Positions 1 to 11,246 of a DNA stretch of 64,000 nucleotides are shown in pieces. Where the stretch lies: NCBI RefSeq assembly GCF_000313135.1, contig NW_004457466.1, forward strand, positions 240,772-304,771. The letters run 5' to 3'. How positions within the stretch are numbered: position 1 is the stretch's first letter; each line of letters begins with the position of its first letter. Under the pieces are notes generated by a model. It saw nothing but the letters and a program-made list of their open reading frames with translations. It was not told the origin of the DNA and did not search any database. A program made the position numbers and the translations under genes. The DNA comes from Acanthamoeba castellanii str. Neff. Lineage: Eukaryota; Discosea; Longamoebia; Acanthamoebidae.

Positions 1-1120
1 CACAGGCCGATTGGTACCTTTCCCACAATGACGAGCGGGTTCTTGGCAGTCTTGAGGAGCTCCAGAGCCGCACGGACGGACTTGGGGTCGGCGAAGGTCA
101 GCGGAGGAGGCGGGACGGGACGCGGCAGCACCAGCTTGGACTCGTCCATCAAATCGTAGATCACCTCGGCCTGTGGGTGAATGGGCGGTCAGTAGACGTA
201 TGAAGAAGAAGAAAGATGGCAACAAGGGCGTGGGGGGGGTACAGGCAGCTCAACATAGGTCGGCCCGGGCCTGCCATACATAGCCACACGGATAGCCTAC
301 GCGACGTTCGAAGAAGCGGCTGTTAAGGCACGGAGGAGCAATGAGGAAAGTTGCCAGGGCTTCACCTTTTCGATGTAGAAGGGCACACGAGCAAGGGATT
401 CGGCCCTGCAGGCCATCTTGACGTAGGGCCTCACGGTTTCGATTTGCGGCGCTTCCTGGAGAAGTGCGAGAGTGGAGCTGATCAGCAAAATCGTGTATGA
501 CCGATCGATGCAAGACCAAAAGCGAGGAGGCCAACCTGGAATCCGCCCATTTCGCTGTGGTCTGTCGAGGTGGCGCCACCGATGAGGACCATCGGCCAAC
601 AGTTGGCCCATGCATTGCCCAAGCCGGCCAGCGCGTGCACCACGCCCGGACCCGACACGGCCAAACACACAGCGGGACGTCCCGTCATGTAGCCCGCAGC
701 GCCCGCTGTTCGTCACAAGATATCACACCAATGAGATAACTTCCCGAAAGCCCGCTGCCCGTGTCGCACGTGCTTCACGATATCACGTTCTTTGAAGCTC
801 ATGTGGCGTGCCACCTCACGCGTACCAGGGGGTAATTTGGTGGATATTATTTTATGTCACAAGGGCGTGGTGGGTGGGGAGGGTACCAGCATAGCTGGCG
901 GCTTGCTCATTGCGGAAGGACCAGAAGTGAATGCCCTCGGCTTGTGCCATCATGGCGATGTTGGTCACCGGCCGCCCAACAACACCAAACTGGTATTTAA
1001 AAAGAGGTTTGTGGTTGAGTGCTTTGGGTTCACAAGTGCGCGAGTGTCTCGCAGGGTGCGCACCACATCGGTGACCTCGAGTGCCTTCAACGTGCGCGCG
1101 ACCACTGCTGCTCCTTCCAT
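1..1120 (-). CDS. HACL1: 2-hydroxyacyl-CoA lyase, N-terminal part (gene runs off the left edge)
   Basis: Thiamine-diphosphate enzyme that cleaves 2-hydroxyacyl-CoA to formyl-CoA and an aldehyde during peroxisomal alpha-oxidation. Five exons can be joined on the minus strand. Exon 1 starts at 1120 (MEGAAVVARTLKALEVTDVV). The next encodes VGRPVTNIAMMAQAEGIHF and RNEQAASYA, then GRPAVCLAVSGPGVVHALAG and NCWPMVLIGG, a segment ending in PFYIEKV, and KNPLVIVGKGTNRPV at the edge. The NEQAA and VSGPG motifs belong to the N-terminal TPP-binding domain and match HACL1 more closely than acetolactate synthase. Roughly 245 residues are present. The C-terminal TPP domain and any peroxisomal targeting tripeptide lie outside the window. 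It diverges from the 5-phosphatase gene with 225 bp between start codons. Oxalyl-CoA decarboxylase is a related alternative. Confidence 0.87.
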
Positions 1121-1345
1121 CTTGTTGTGGTGTGCTCTTGTAGCGGCGATTTTGTAAGTTGTGGTTTCGTTCTCTGCTTTTTCGTTTTTGTTTTTTGTAT
1201 TTTCTCTTGAATTTTCTTTTTCTTTTATGAGTTGGCCAACGAATTTTGGTGAGCTTTCTTGTTCGGTTTCCTTTGTCTTGGCGGTTGGGCAAAGATCGAA
1301 CGCAACGAGGCACTCGCGATACAAGATCAACAAGAGAGCCACGTC

Positions 1346-4300
1346 ATGTTGGGAGATGGAGATGGAGCCGGGCAGGGCAACTCCAATCAGGCACTACCTG
1401 CAATATTGGGCGAGGAATCCAACCAATCTCTGAGGGAGAGCACCGATGTTGAAGAGGAGATCGAAGGAGGAGGATTGAACGAGAACGGAAGCTTCGATGA
1501 TCAAGAGGACGATGAGGTGTTGGAATTCGATGTCCAGCGCAAGAGTCTGCCCAATTTCATGGGCGAGTCGATCGCCAATCCCTACAGCCTTCTCATCAAT
1601 CAGACGTTGGGCCGCCTTACCATCGTCAAGAAGGCCAAATGGAATCGCCGGTATGACGTCAAGCTCATCGAGAAAGTTGAACTGGCCTGCGAGAATGCAC
1701 GATTGCTCCACATCGAATGGAAGAAAGACCTGGTGGCCCAAGATCTGTCGCCCCAGTCCCGTGTCCCCATCCACAAGAGACACTCCTACATCTTCGCCTC
1801 AGCTCACGGTTCGTAGTTGTTTTATTTTATTATTATTATTGATTAATACATTCCAATAATACAACCTGACCGTGTGTGGCGTGTGCAGAGCGCCAGCAGT
1901 TCTACGAAGCGACCTTGCATGCCATGTTCAAGCGCGGCAGCCTTTCTGTCCCTCCGTTGGATATCACCGAAGACGTACGCATTCCTCTTGCAATTTGCAT
2001 GCACACGGACCGTGTGTTGCCGTGCTGCGACTGAACAGCATGCAACGCCAACAGAAGACACTGTACCACGAGAAGTGTCCATCTTCATCGGAACCTGGAA
2101 CATGGGTGCGCATTGCCTGCACCCCGTCACCTCTCGCTCGCCCGAGAGACTCTCGTGGTAATCCTCTTTCGCACGCGTGACTCTTCACTGTAGGCTTGGC
2201 ACCACCGCCGGCCTCGCTGGACGCGTGGGTGCCTAAGGACAAGTACGACATCTACTTCATCGGATTCCAGGAGTCCGGTTGGACCTCTGGCGCCAAGATA
2301 CCGCAGACGCAAATCCTGTCCTACATGTGGGACACTCGTACGGCCCCCCATACCTACTTAATGTTTGCTGTCGATGCTGAGCGCTGCCCACTACCTGTAC
2401 GACCCAACAGAGGAGCAGGAGGTGCTGTTTGGTGGACTGCAAAAGCTTCTCGGACCTGGCTACGTGCGATACGCTCAGCGAAGGTACTGCTCTTGCTATA
2501 GGGCCACCCCTCTGATAGGTGGATGACTTACCAATGAGTGCGCGCCTGCAGCTTGTGGCAGATGCGATATGTGCTGTTCGTACGCGCGGAGCACGTATCC
2601 AGCATATCAAACCTCCAGGTACCCTTCGCGTGCCACATGCACACATACACACGCGCGCACGAGTGAGGCTAACGAACGAATACGGGAACAGGGCAACATG
2701 TTCACCACGGGCGTGGGCGGAATAGTAGGTGACAAGGGCGCACTGGGGATCAGCCTTCAGTTCAACCACACCAGCATCTGCTTCGTACCCAGCCTTTCTT
2801 CTCTCGCACGCCTTATACCCCCTTTACTCATTTTTTTTTTTTTTTGCTCCTCTCTATCCTTGTCCCACAGCTCACGTGCCACTTGGCACCCCACGAAGGG
2901 GGCTGGCTAACTCGCAACGCCCACGTCCAAGCTATCGCCCACGGCCTCCAACTCGGAACGCAGGTGCGTAGCCTGTGCTCGCCTCATAATTTGTCGAATG
3001 AAGCCTTACATTGGCTCGATTGCTCACGCCGCCGCAGGAGATTCCTTGCGATCTGACGAATCGCTTCGATTACATGTTCTGGAGCGGTGATCTCAACTAC
3101 CGCATCTCCCTACCACGGTACGCTCCGTCCGTTCTCGTCTACTCCCCCGCAACCACTTACGTGGCCCACGACCCGGACCGGGGGTCGCGTATATATTTAC
3201 AGGGACAAGGTGCTGGAGCTGATCGAGAAGGAGGACTGGGAGGCGCTCAAGAAGCACGACCAGCTGCTCAACGAAAAGGTCAAGGGCAATTGCTTCGTGG
3301 GTTTCCATGAGGGCGACCTTAACTTCCGCCCCACGTATCGCTACAACCGGGGCGATCGCACATACAGCACGCAGAAGATGCGCACCCCGTCTTGGACCGA
3401 TAGGTGCGGTGCTCTTCTCGCACGCACTACGCGACCCTGATCCATTGTGCTGATTGATGTCATCTGGTTGCACGGCGCAGGGTGCTGTGGAAAAGTCTGC
3501 CGGGGCTCAAGGCCAAGCTCACTGCGTATGGCTGCAGCGATGAGATCACCACCAGGTGCCGTGAAATGCCCAACCGCCGGCTGTTTGCTTTTTTATTGAC
3601 ATGTTCGGGGCACATGCAGCGATCACTCGCCAGTCTACGCCGCATTCGAGGTGGACACGCTGCGACTCATACCCACTCAGCCTATCCCGCGCGAGATCCC
3701 CCTCAAGTACACCATCGTCATCACCGACTTGTGGGCCAAGGTCACTCTCCTCCCCTCTCTTCCCTTCTCGTTCTACTTGCGCACGTGCCGGTGGTGAATG
3801 ATGAGCTCACACGGGGCGTTGGCTGACGACAGGGCCTGATTCACAAGTTTGAGGTCAAAAAAATCGAGGACGACATGAAGCGACGAGAAGAGGAGCGCAA
3901 AAAGCGGCTTCACAAGATGGCCGAACAGGTACGGACCAGCCGCGCTATCTACTGATCTGTCGTATCCTACTCCTCACCGCAACGGCCCACCCGCCACGTG
4001 GTAGGCCAAGCAACCGGCATCAGCGGCGGAGGGGGGCATGCTGGGCCAGGTGGGCAACTGGTGGTCGTCCTGGTGGGGCGCCAAGCCGGGTGCCGCCTCG
4101 ACCCAGCCGGCCCAAAGACCTCCTGAGGGCAACCCACCGCCGCCCGCTGGGGAGAGCGGTGACGGAGCGCAAGTGGAGGTGCCGGCGGACCCCGAAAGCG
4201 AGAGCCGCAACGGGCCGGGCGGAGACCCGATCCCGGACAGCAACGACACGAGAGGGGAGGGGACGGAGAGTGAAGCGAGCAAACCCGTGGTGGAGGAGAA

Positions 4301-5602
4301 GGAGGCGAACGGCGAAGAGGCCCCGGAGAGCAGCGACCCGTCCACCGCAGACGGCCAACACACAGAGACGAAGGAGGCGGAGCCTTGCAGACGTGAGGAA
4401 GAGAAGGAAGAAGAGGAGAAAGAGGACCGGGAGAGCGAAGAACAAACCGCCGAGTATGAGGGCAACGGCAAGGAGACCGCTTCGGCCGACACCGAGGAGG
4501 TGGAGGAGGGTCTCGTGAGCCGGGACGTGTTCTTGGGTCCCGCCGTGTACATGCGGGTACTCGCCACCGAGCCCGCATTGATGCGCAGCTTTTGTGTCCT
4601 TAAAGTGTTGTTTGTGCTAACAACCAGTTTTCGTGCTGCGCAGGAGGAGGAGGTGCCGATCGCACCTTACATCTGCTTCGCTGGCGCGTCTCTCGACGGT
4701 CTGAAGCGGACGCCTGCTGTTGGCTACGTACGCCCCCGTGCGCACTCGTACCTGGCACGGTCATTGACCTTTTACTGATTGCGGTCGGCCGGAACATAGA
4801 CGCGCAACCCTGTGTGGCGAGACGGGGAGGTGCCCAGGCTGCGGTCCTTCATCAACAGCAAGGAGTGGCTGAGTCTGCAGTACATAACTCTCGTGGTGCG
4901 CGATGAATCGTTTTGGAGCGGCTCCTACGACGACATGGGTACCCTCCCCTTTCTCGCCGCGTTGCGTTGTAGCGTCTCCTAATTGGACCACCACGTGCAG
5001 GCCAAGCGGTGATTCCGTTGCGTGAGGCGTGCGGAGAGCGCCCGGTGCCGTTCTCCATGCCGCTGCTCTACGAGGGCAAGCCGCAGGGCGTGGTGAGCGG
5101 CAAGATCCACGTCGTGATCGACGGCATGCAGGTCTCTTCGGCCCAGATCTCGCCGCGCTACCTCTCTGCTGCCTCGCCCACCAACGGCAACTCACCTCTC
5201 TCGGGCGGTGCCTCGCCGCCCGGCACGGTGTCATCGCGCACTCTGCCATTCACTTCGTCGGTGCCCTTCGCCAGCTCGTCGCCCTCGTCACCATCTTCAT
5301 CACTGATGATCCAGCGAGCCCACACGGTCACCCCCAACACATCATCTGCCTCCATCCCTATCTCGATGTCGGTCCCCGTCGGCGGCGGCGCTGCCTCTGC
5401 GGCGGGGTCAATCTCGCCGTCTTTCCTCCCCTTCCCTTCGCCGCCGTCGACGTCGTCGTCTCCTGCCGACCTCCCGTCGCACTTGCCGATGGCTCGAAAG
5501 CGGTCCTCGTCAAATCCCCTGTCGGTGGCTCGAGCGAAGTCCACCTTCCACATCACCGACCTTGTGGGCTCGCCAGCGACGACAAAGGAACCAAGCGAAT
5601 AA
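1346..5602 (+). CDS. Inositol polyphosphate 5-phosphatase with PH-like N-terminus and C-terminal C2 domain (SHIP-like)
   Basis: Removes the 5-phosphate from phosphoinositides or inositol phosphates. The coding region is split into about 14 exons. Start chosen at ATG 1346. The first exons (to about 1965) give an acidic leader and a PH-like stretch ending RHSYIFASAH / QQFYEATLHAMFKRG (inference). Catalytic motifs follow in order: FIGTWNMG, DIYFIGFQESG, TTGVGGIVGDKGALG, FWSGDLNYRI, GDLNFRPTYRY and SDHSPVYAAFEVDTL. After the catalytic domain comes a helix rich in K and E, then a Gly/Pro/Glu-rich low-complexity linker (about 4020-4550). Next is a C2-like domain (IAPYICFAGASLDGLKRTP, PVWRDGEVPRLRSF, GQAVIPLREACG) and a Ser/Pro-rich tail. 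The order catalytic domain then C2 resembles animal SHIP rather than OCRL. No SH2 domain is seen. AATAAA overlaps the stop codon. Confidence 0.88.
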
Positions 5603-5839
5603 ATGTTGGTCTTTAGATCTGCAGTTTTACGATGACACAAAACTGGCAGCGGCGAGTGCGACCTTGCTCCGTTCTCGTTTGAATGGAATCCAGTGATACG
5701 ATCACCTGATTTAAAAAACCCCAATCAAATGACGGAAGAATTGCTGGTTGATAGACGAGAAAGATCTGATGCGCAATGCTGTGCACATCCGATATGTTCA
5801 TTTATCTAAATCCTTACAACGCTTCCGCCGCTGCTATCC

Positions 5840-6070
5840 TCACGCCCTCTCGAGTGGCTCGATAAGAATCACGCTGTTCCCTCGGATCACCACCATGCCG
5901 AGCTCGTTCTTCTCGGTGCTCGAGACCTCCTCCACGGTGTCCTCCAGGACCAGATTCATAAATTGGTCGAAGCCGCGAAGAATGCCCGACACTCGTCGAT
6001 TCGCGTTGAGCCTGATGGCAAGCTTCTTGTCCATGTAGCGCCTCAGATCGGGACCGACAGCCTTGCTCAT
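5840..6070 (-). CDS. SNRPG: Small nuclear ribonucleoprotein G (Sm protein G)
   Basis: One of the seven Sm ring proteins that bind the U-rich site of U1, U2, U4 and U5 snRNAs in the nucleus. It is a single-exon gene of 76 codons, the same length as SmG in other eukaryotes. Sm1 motif is seen in [20 protein letters not shown] and [11 protein letters not shown], and Sm2 in [17 protein letters not shown]. Start at 6070 gives the expected N-terminus [17 protein letters not shown]. It shares a 392 bp intergenic region with PCNA, transcribed the other way. LSm7 is the closest paralogue, but the N-terminus and RGNSV favour SmG. Confidence 0.95.
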   Translation of the reverse strand: MSKAVGPDLRRYMDKKLAIRLNANRRVSGILRGFDQFMNLVLEDTVEEVSSTEKNELGMVVIRGNSVILIEPLERA

Positions 6071-7407
<1,337 letters not shown>

Positions 7408-7576
7408 ACAACAACAAACGCGCCAAAAGCGAGACGAGACGGAGCCAGCAGCAAAAGAGTTTTGACCAGCAAACGAATAAGCTTTCAAGGAGGACAAGTG
7501 ATTGTTCTCCTTTGTACGTAACACACATCATTCACATTAAATGCCTTTCATTCGATTTTACTCTTCCTCGTCCACG

Positions 7577-7777
7577 TTACACCCGATCTTTCTTGTTCGT
7601 CTGGCGTGGATCCACAGGCTTGACGTAGCCAATGCGCTCGGCGACCGTCGGCGATCTTTCCGGCGCCGAAACCTGGGGGGCGTCTTCCTCCTCCTCTTCC
7701 TGTTGTCGTTGTGCCTGCTTGAAATCTTCGAGATCTTCTGGGCCAAGCTCGATCTTGTTCGGCTTAGGGCGCAGCAT
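7577..7777 (-). CDS. CDC26: Anaphase-promoting complex subunit CDC26 (APC12)
   Basis: Small APC/C subunit that stabilises the TPR subunit Cdc16/APC6. It is a single-exon gene of 66 codons. The N-terminus, MLRPKPNKIELGPEDLEDF, matches the family's defining N-terminal segment (human [20 protein letters not shown]). That segment inserts into the CDC16 TPR groove. The rest is an acidic glutamate run (EEEEEDAP) and a tail containing ERIGYVKP, also present in human CDC26 as DRIGYKP. Human CDC26 is 85 residues, so this one is slightly short. It lies between PCNA and a HORMA gene, with 141 bp to the HORMA start codon. Small genes like this are easily missed in annotation. Confidence 0.85.
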   Translation of the reverse strand: MLRPKPNKIELGPEDLEDFKQAQRQQEEEEEDAPQVSAPERSPTVAERIGYVKPVDPRQTNKKDRV

Positions 7778-7787
7778 CTTGTGGTGT

Positions 7788-7811
7788 ACGCGTGTTGTTG
7801 TCTTTTCGCGC
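7788..7811. promoter_or_regulatory. MCB-like and E2F-like motifs in the CDC26/HORMA divergent promoter
   Basis: ACGCGT (7788-7793), the MluI cell-cycle box core, and TTTCGCGC (7804-7811), an exact match to the TTTSSCGC E2F consensus, lie in the 141 bp between the two start codons. The role is inferred; such short motifs also occur by chance in GC-rich DNA. Confidence 0.45.
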
Positions 7812-7918
7812 CTTTTCTCCCCCGAGTTGCCTGCCTTTCAAATTGGGCCGGGTCACTGCTCGGCCGCGTGTAGAAGGTCATTTCACGTTCGCCGCTACGC
7901 ACCGAACACACCAACAAC

Positions 7919-10900
7919 ATGGTGCGCAGCTTTCCTTCACGTACGCTTTCGAGCTCTTGGCTGACCGACTATGTCCACGCACAGAGTACCGTGAAGCTCG
8001 CAACAGAGACCCCGACCGAGGTGCAGTCCCTGGTACGTCTTTCCCCGCCACCTTGTACTACGCTCGTCGAAGGCTGAAGCTCTATTTTCCTCAGAGTCTG
8101 ATGCGAAACCTACTGCGCGTACGTAGCTCCCGTCTTACTACTAACTACTCACTTGACCACTCACCGCCTTTCGCGTAGACTGCAATCAGTAGCATCAGCT
8201 ACCTCCGGTATGTACCCACCTCCACGCCTTTGCTTTCGGAGTCACTCACGCGCGCGCTACTTTCCTCGGCAGCCATCTCTTTCCTGAAGGTACGAAGGAA
8301 GCCGCACAAAGTACAACCCCCTCCTGCTCACTTTCTTCGGGTTCCGTGGCAGACTGCTTCGCCGACAAAAGCTTGGCCGGCATCCACATCAAGAGCCTCC
8401 TGCCCCAAAACGGAGAGGTACGTTTGTTCGACATTCACGCAAACGTAAGTAGAAGGAGATTAACGCGAGCTTCACTCGTCAGGCAGCGACTCTGTGCAAA
8501 TGGTACGTCATCACAACGCGTTAACGCGTCGTACCTTGTTGCTCACACTCTAGCGATTCTCCGTCGATGGTGCTTGTTGCAGGCTCGAAGGTACGACATC
8601 TTTCTGGTGAAAATATGAGGGAGCAAGCGTTGACCTTTCCTACTACTTCAGAGGGCGTATTTGAGGCACTCTCCCGCAAGTACCTGCGGTAAGTACACCC
8701 GATCCTGTTCCCAATCAGTACCTACTGATTCGCTTCGTTCTTCGCTGTAGGGCATTGGTACGTACAATGCGCCGCGCCTTGTCTGGTCCGCTGTAGCTGA
8801 CCTAACCTCTGCTCGGCATATGGCTCTGAACGAAGATCTTCGGCATCTACCTCGTACTGCTCCTACTCGATGTAACCCGCAACCCGTACAGACTGTAACA
8901 CTTTGTTTTCCCAGGATCCGGAGAAGGAGAACACTCTCATCGAGTGCTACAACTGTGCGCCCACTTCGTTCAATCTTGGCATGATGCGTAGCTCGACTAA
9001 CACTAAATACTGCGCTTCCAGTCCGGTTCGTGTATCAGAACGAGGACATCGTCATGAAGCTCAGCCAAACCGAAGGTGGGGCCAAGAAGAATAAGCTTGA
9101 CATCCGATCCAACAAGTACAGCAAAGACGAAATCAAACGCGCAGTACGTTCGGACTCTTGCACATTGTGAATAATGATAGAACCCATGCTTACTCAATAA
9201 TATTCTATGTCCAGACTGTAGCTTGTCTTCGCAACTTGGTACGATCGCATTAAGGTCATGCATGCGCTCCCGTTGTTGGTCTCACCTCCGATCGCTTTCA
9301 GGTCCAGCTGTCGCAAACGCTCAAGCCCTTGCCAGCAACCGAGCGTTACCTCCAGATGAAGTACGCATTCTCACATACCCGATCAACGTTGTAGAAAACC
9401 CACCAGCTCTACCGGTACTTGCAGGATCCTCTACTACGACAAGGTCACCCCGGTCGAGTACGAGCCGAAGTACTTCAAGCAAGCGACTTGGGAAGAACCC
9501 TTCGTCTTCGATTCGTCGCCAGGTAAAGTCTTTACGTCCCGTGGCGTCGTTGCGTGTCATTACTCAGGCCATGCCCTTTACAGTCAAGATCAAGGTGGGC
9601 GAGATTGCTACGCCCTATCACACCCTTTCGATGAGGCTGAGAACGGTACTTTTTTTAAGTCGCTAATCTGATCAGAACAAGCCTCACCACAACACGCACC
9701 AGACCGTCGATCTGTTCGAAGATGACGGGGAAGGTGAGCGCACCATGCCGGCGGAGAAAACTGGCGCAAAGTACAACGTCGAAATGAGCTCCTCGGATGA
9801 AGAGGAAGGTGCGCACGAGCAAGATCATGATCTACACCCACTATTGCTTAATCCTTCTTCACGCTGCAGAAGACTCCTCCGATCCTGATTGCGAGGAGGA
9901 AGAGAAGCCTGATGAGGATGAGCAGTATGCGGCCGTCAAAGCGGCAGTCGAGGCTGCCGGTGTTTGCAAACTGTCCTTCATCAAGACCCAGTTCCCGAAA
10001 CTGGCCGACCAAGCGATCAACCGTACGATCATCGCTCACAGGCCAGCAGACAGATATATTGACCCGCCTCTCTCTACTCACCGAATCACAGGCTTCTTGG
10101 TTCGGATGGTCCAGGACAAGGTTCTCCAACTGCAGGACGGGGAGTACAAGATCTTTGCCCAGCCCCCGCCCGCCCGCTCTCCAGTGCTCGTTGGTTCACC
10201 CGCTCCGTCAAGCTCGCCTACGCCGCGTTCTCCCTCGCCTTCCTCCACGGCTATTCCAGAGGAGATCTACAAAGCGTACCACCACCTCTCCTTTCCACGC
10301 GTGATGATCTCATCCTAATAGGCACCTATCGCCTCTTCTCTTTCCATCTCCGCAGAGCCCTCAAGGCGCTGTCCAGCGAGGATTTCATGACCGCTCAGAA
10401 GTTGCGCTCGCTGGTACCTAAAGCCTTCGTCCGCAGAGAATGCACTGCACTAACCGCCCTCTTCTTTCTCCCCACGCTACTAGTTGGGCCTAAGCAAAGT
10501 CAGCACGAATGTGGCCAGGGTACTCTCACCTTTGTTTGCCCTCTCTCTCTTGCACTTACCCGCTTCGATCGCAATCGCCGTGGCACGCCACCAGGACATC
10601 CTGCGCAGACTGCAGGACGAGGGGTTCATCAGCCGCACGATCAGTGGCAATAAGGGTACACGCGCATGGGCCTTGCGGGCGTGAGAAGTCCTCCTCACAC
10701 CGGTTGGGGGTTCACCTCCGGTGTGACTTGCAGGGCGCAGGGTGGTGCGGCACCAGGCCACCGACTCTGCTGGCGAGAAGCCTGCCGGACCTGCGAGCCC
10801 GCGAGTCAAGGTACCCTAAGCTTTACCGCCTTCGTTTTTCATTCTTTCCCCTCCGGCCTCGGATCTTCGCTCTTTCGCAGCTTCGCCGCTCGGCGCCTGC

Positions 10901-11091
10901 ATGTTCCAACCTGTTGCCCGCAGCAGAGACGCGAGCAACCGGCGGCAAAGAGGAAGCACTCCCTGCTCTCGCGCAGGCTCAAGAACCTGGAGCTGGCGCA
11001 CTCGCAGGACAGCGAAGCCGACACGGTCAAGTGCAGCCGCACCGCCGAGCCCCTCGTCCAAAAGCGCCGGAAGCTTGCCAAGGAGGAGTAA
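7919..11091 (+). CDS. Meiotic HORMA-domain protein (Hop1/HORMAD/ASY1 family) with C-terminal winged helices
   Basis: Axis protein expected on meiotic chromosomes, where it promotes double-strand breaks and checks synapsis. Assembled over more than 20 short exons it gives SLMRNLL, AISSISYLRHLFPE, SLAGIHIKSLLPQNGE, FEALSRKYLR, IYLDPEKENTLIECYN and FRFVYQNEDIVMKLSQ. It continues LKPLPTERYLQMK, ILYYDKVTPVEYEPKYF and KVGEIATPYHTLSMRLR. These collinear blocks match human HORMAD1. An acidic region follows, then two helix-turn-helix-like segments: VCKLSFIKTQFPKLADQAIN and RSLLGLSKVSTNVARDILRR. A basic tail ends QKRRKLAKEE. The ATG at 7919 may be a bare initiation exon or read on in frame for 21 codons. 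Several exons are only 7-29 nt. Distinction from other HORMA proteins (MAD2, REV7) rests on the YYDKVTP/EYEP and GEIATPYH blocks and on length. Confidence 0.85.
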
Positions 11092-11246
11092 GCGCACCGC
11101 GTGCCCGCTGTTGCTGACGTCAGCAGGCCTAGCTGTTTCTCCAGCTTTTTCTTTCTTTTTTCTTTGGCATTTAATTTTCACAGCCTTTTCTTCTCCCTGC
11201 GCCCATTTTTCTTGCTGTGGGGTGCATTGGGCAGGGCAAAAGAGAG

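Noticed and set aside
1161..1345. Upstream extension of the 5-phosphatase to an earlier in-frame start
   Set aside because: The upstream segment (FGFLCLGGWAKIERN) uses a non-ATG start and is not conserved; ATG 1346 is the first ATG.
9803..10318. Open frame of 173 codons on the plus strand taken as a separate gene
   Set aside because: It is the acidic and first helix-turn-helix part of the HORMA gene plus read-through of introns.
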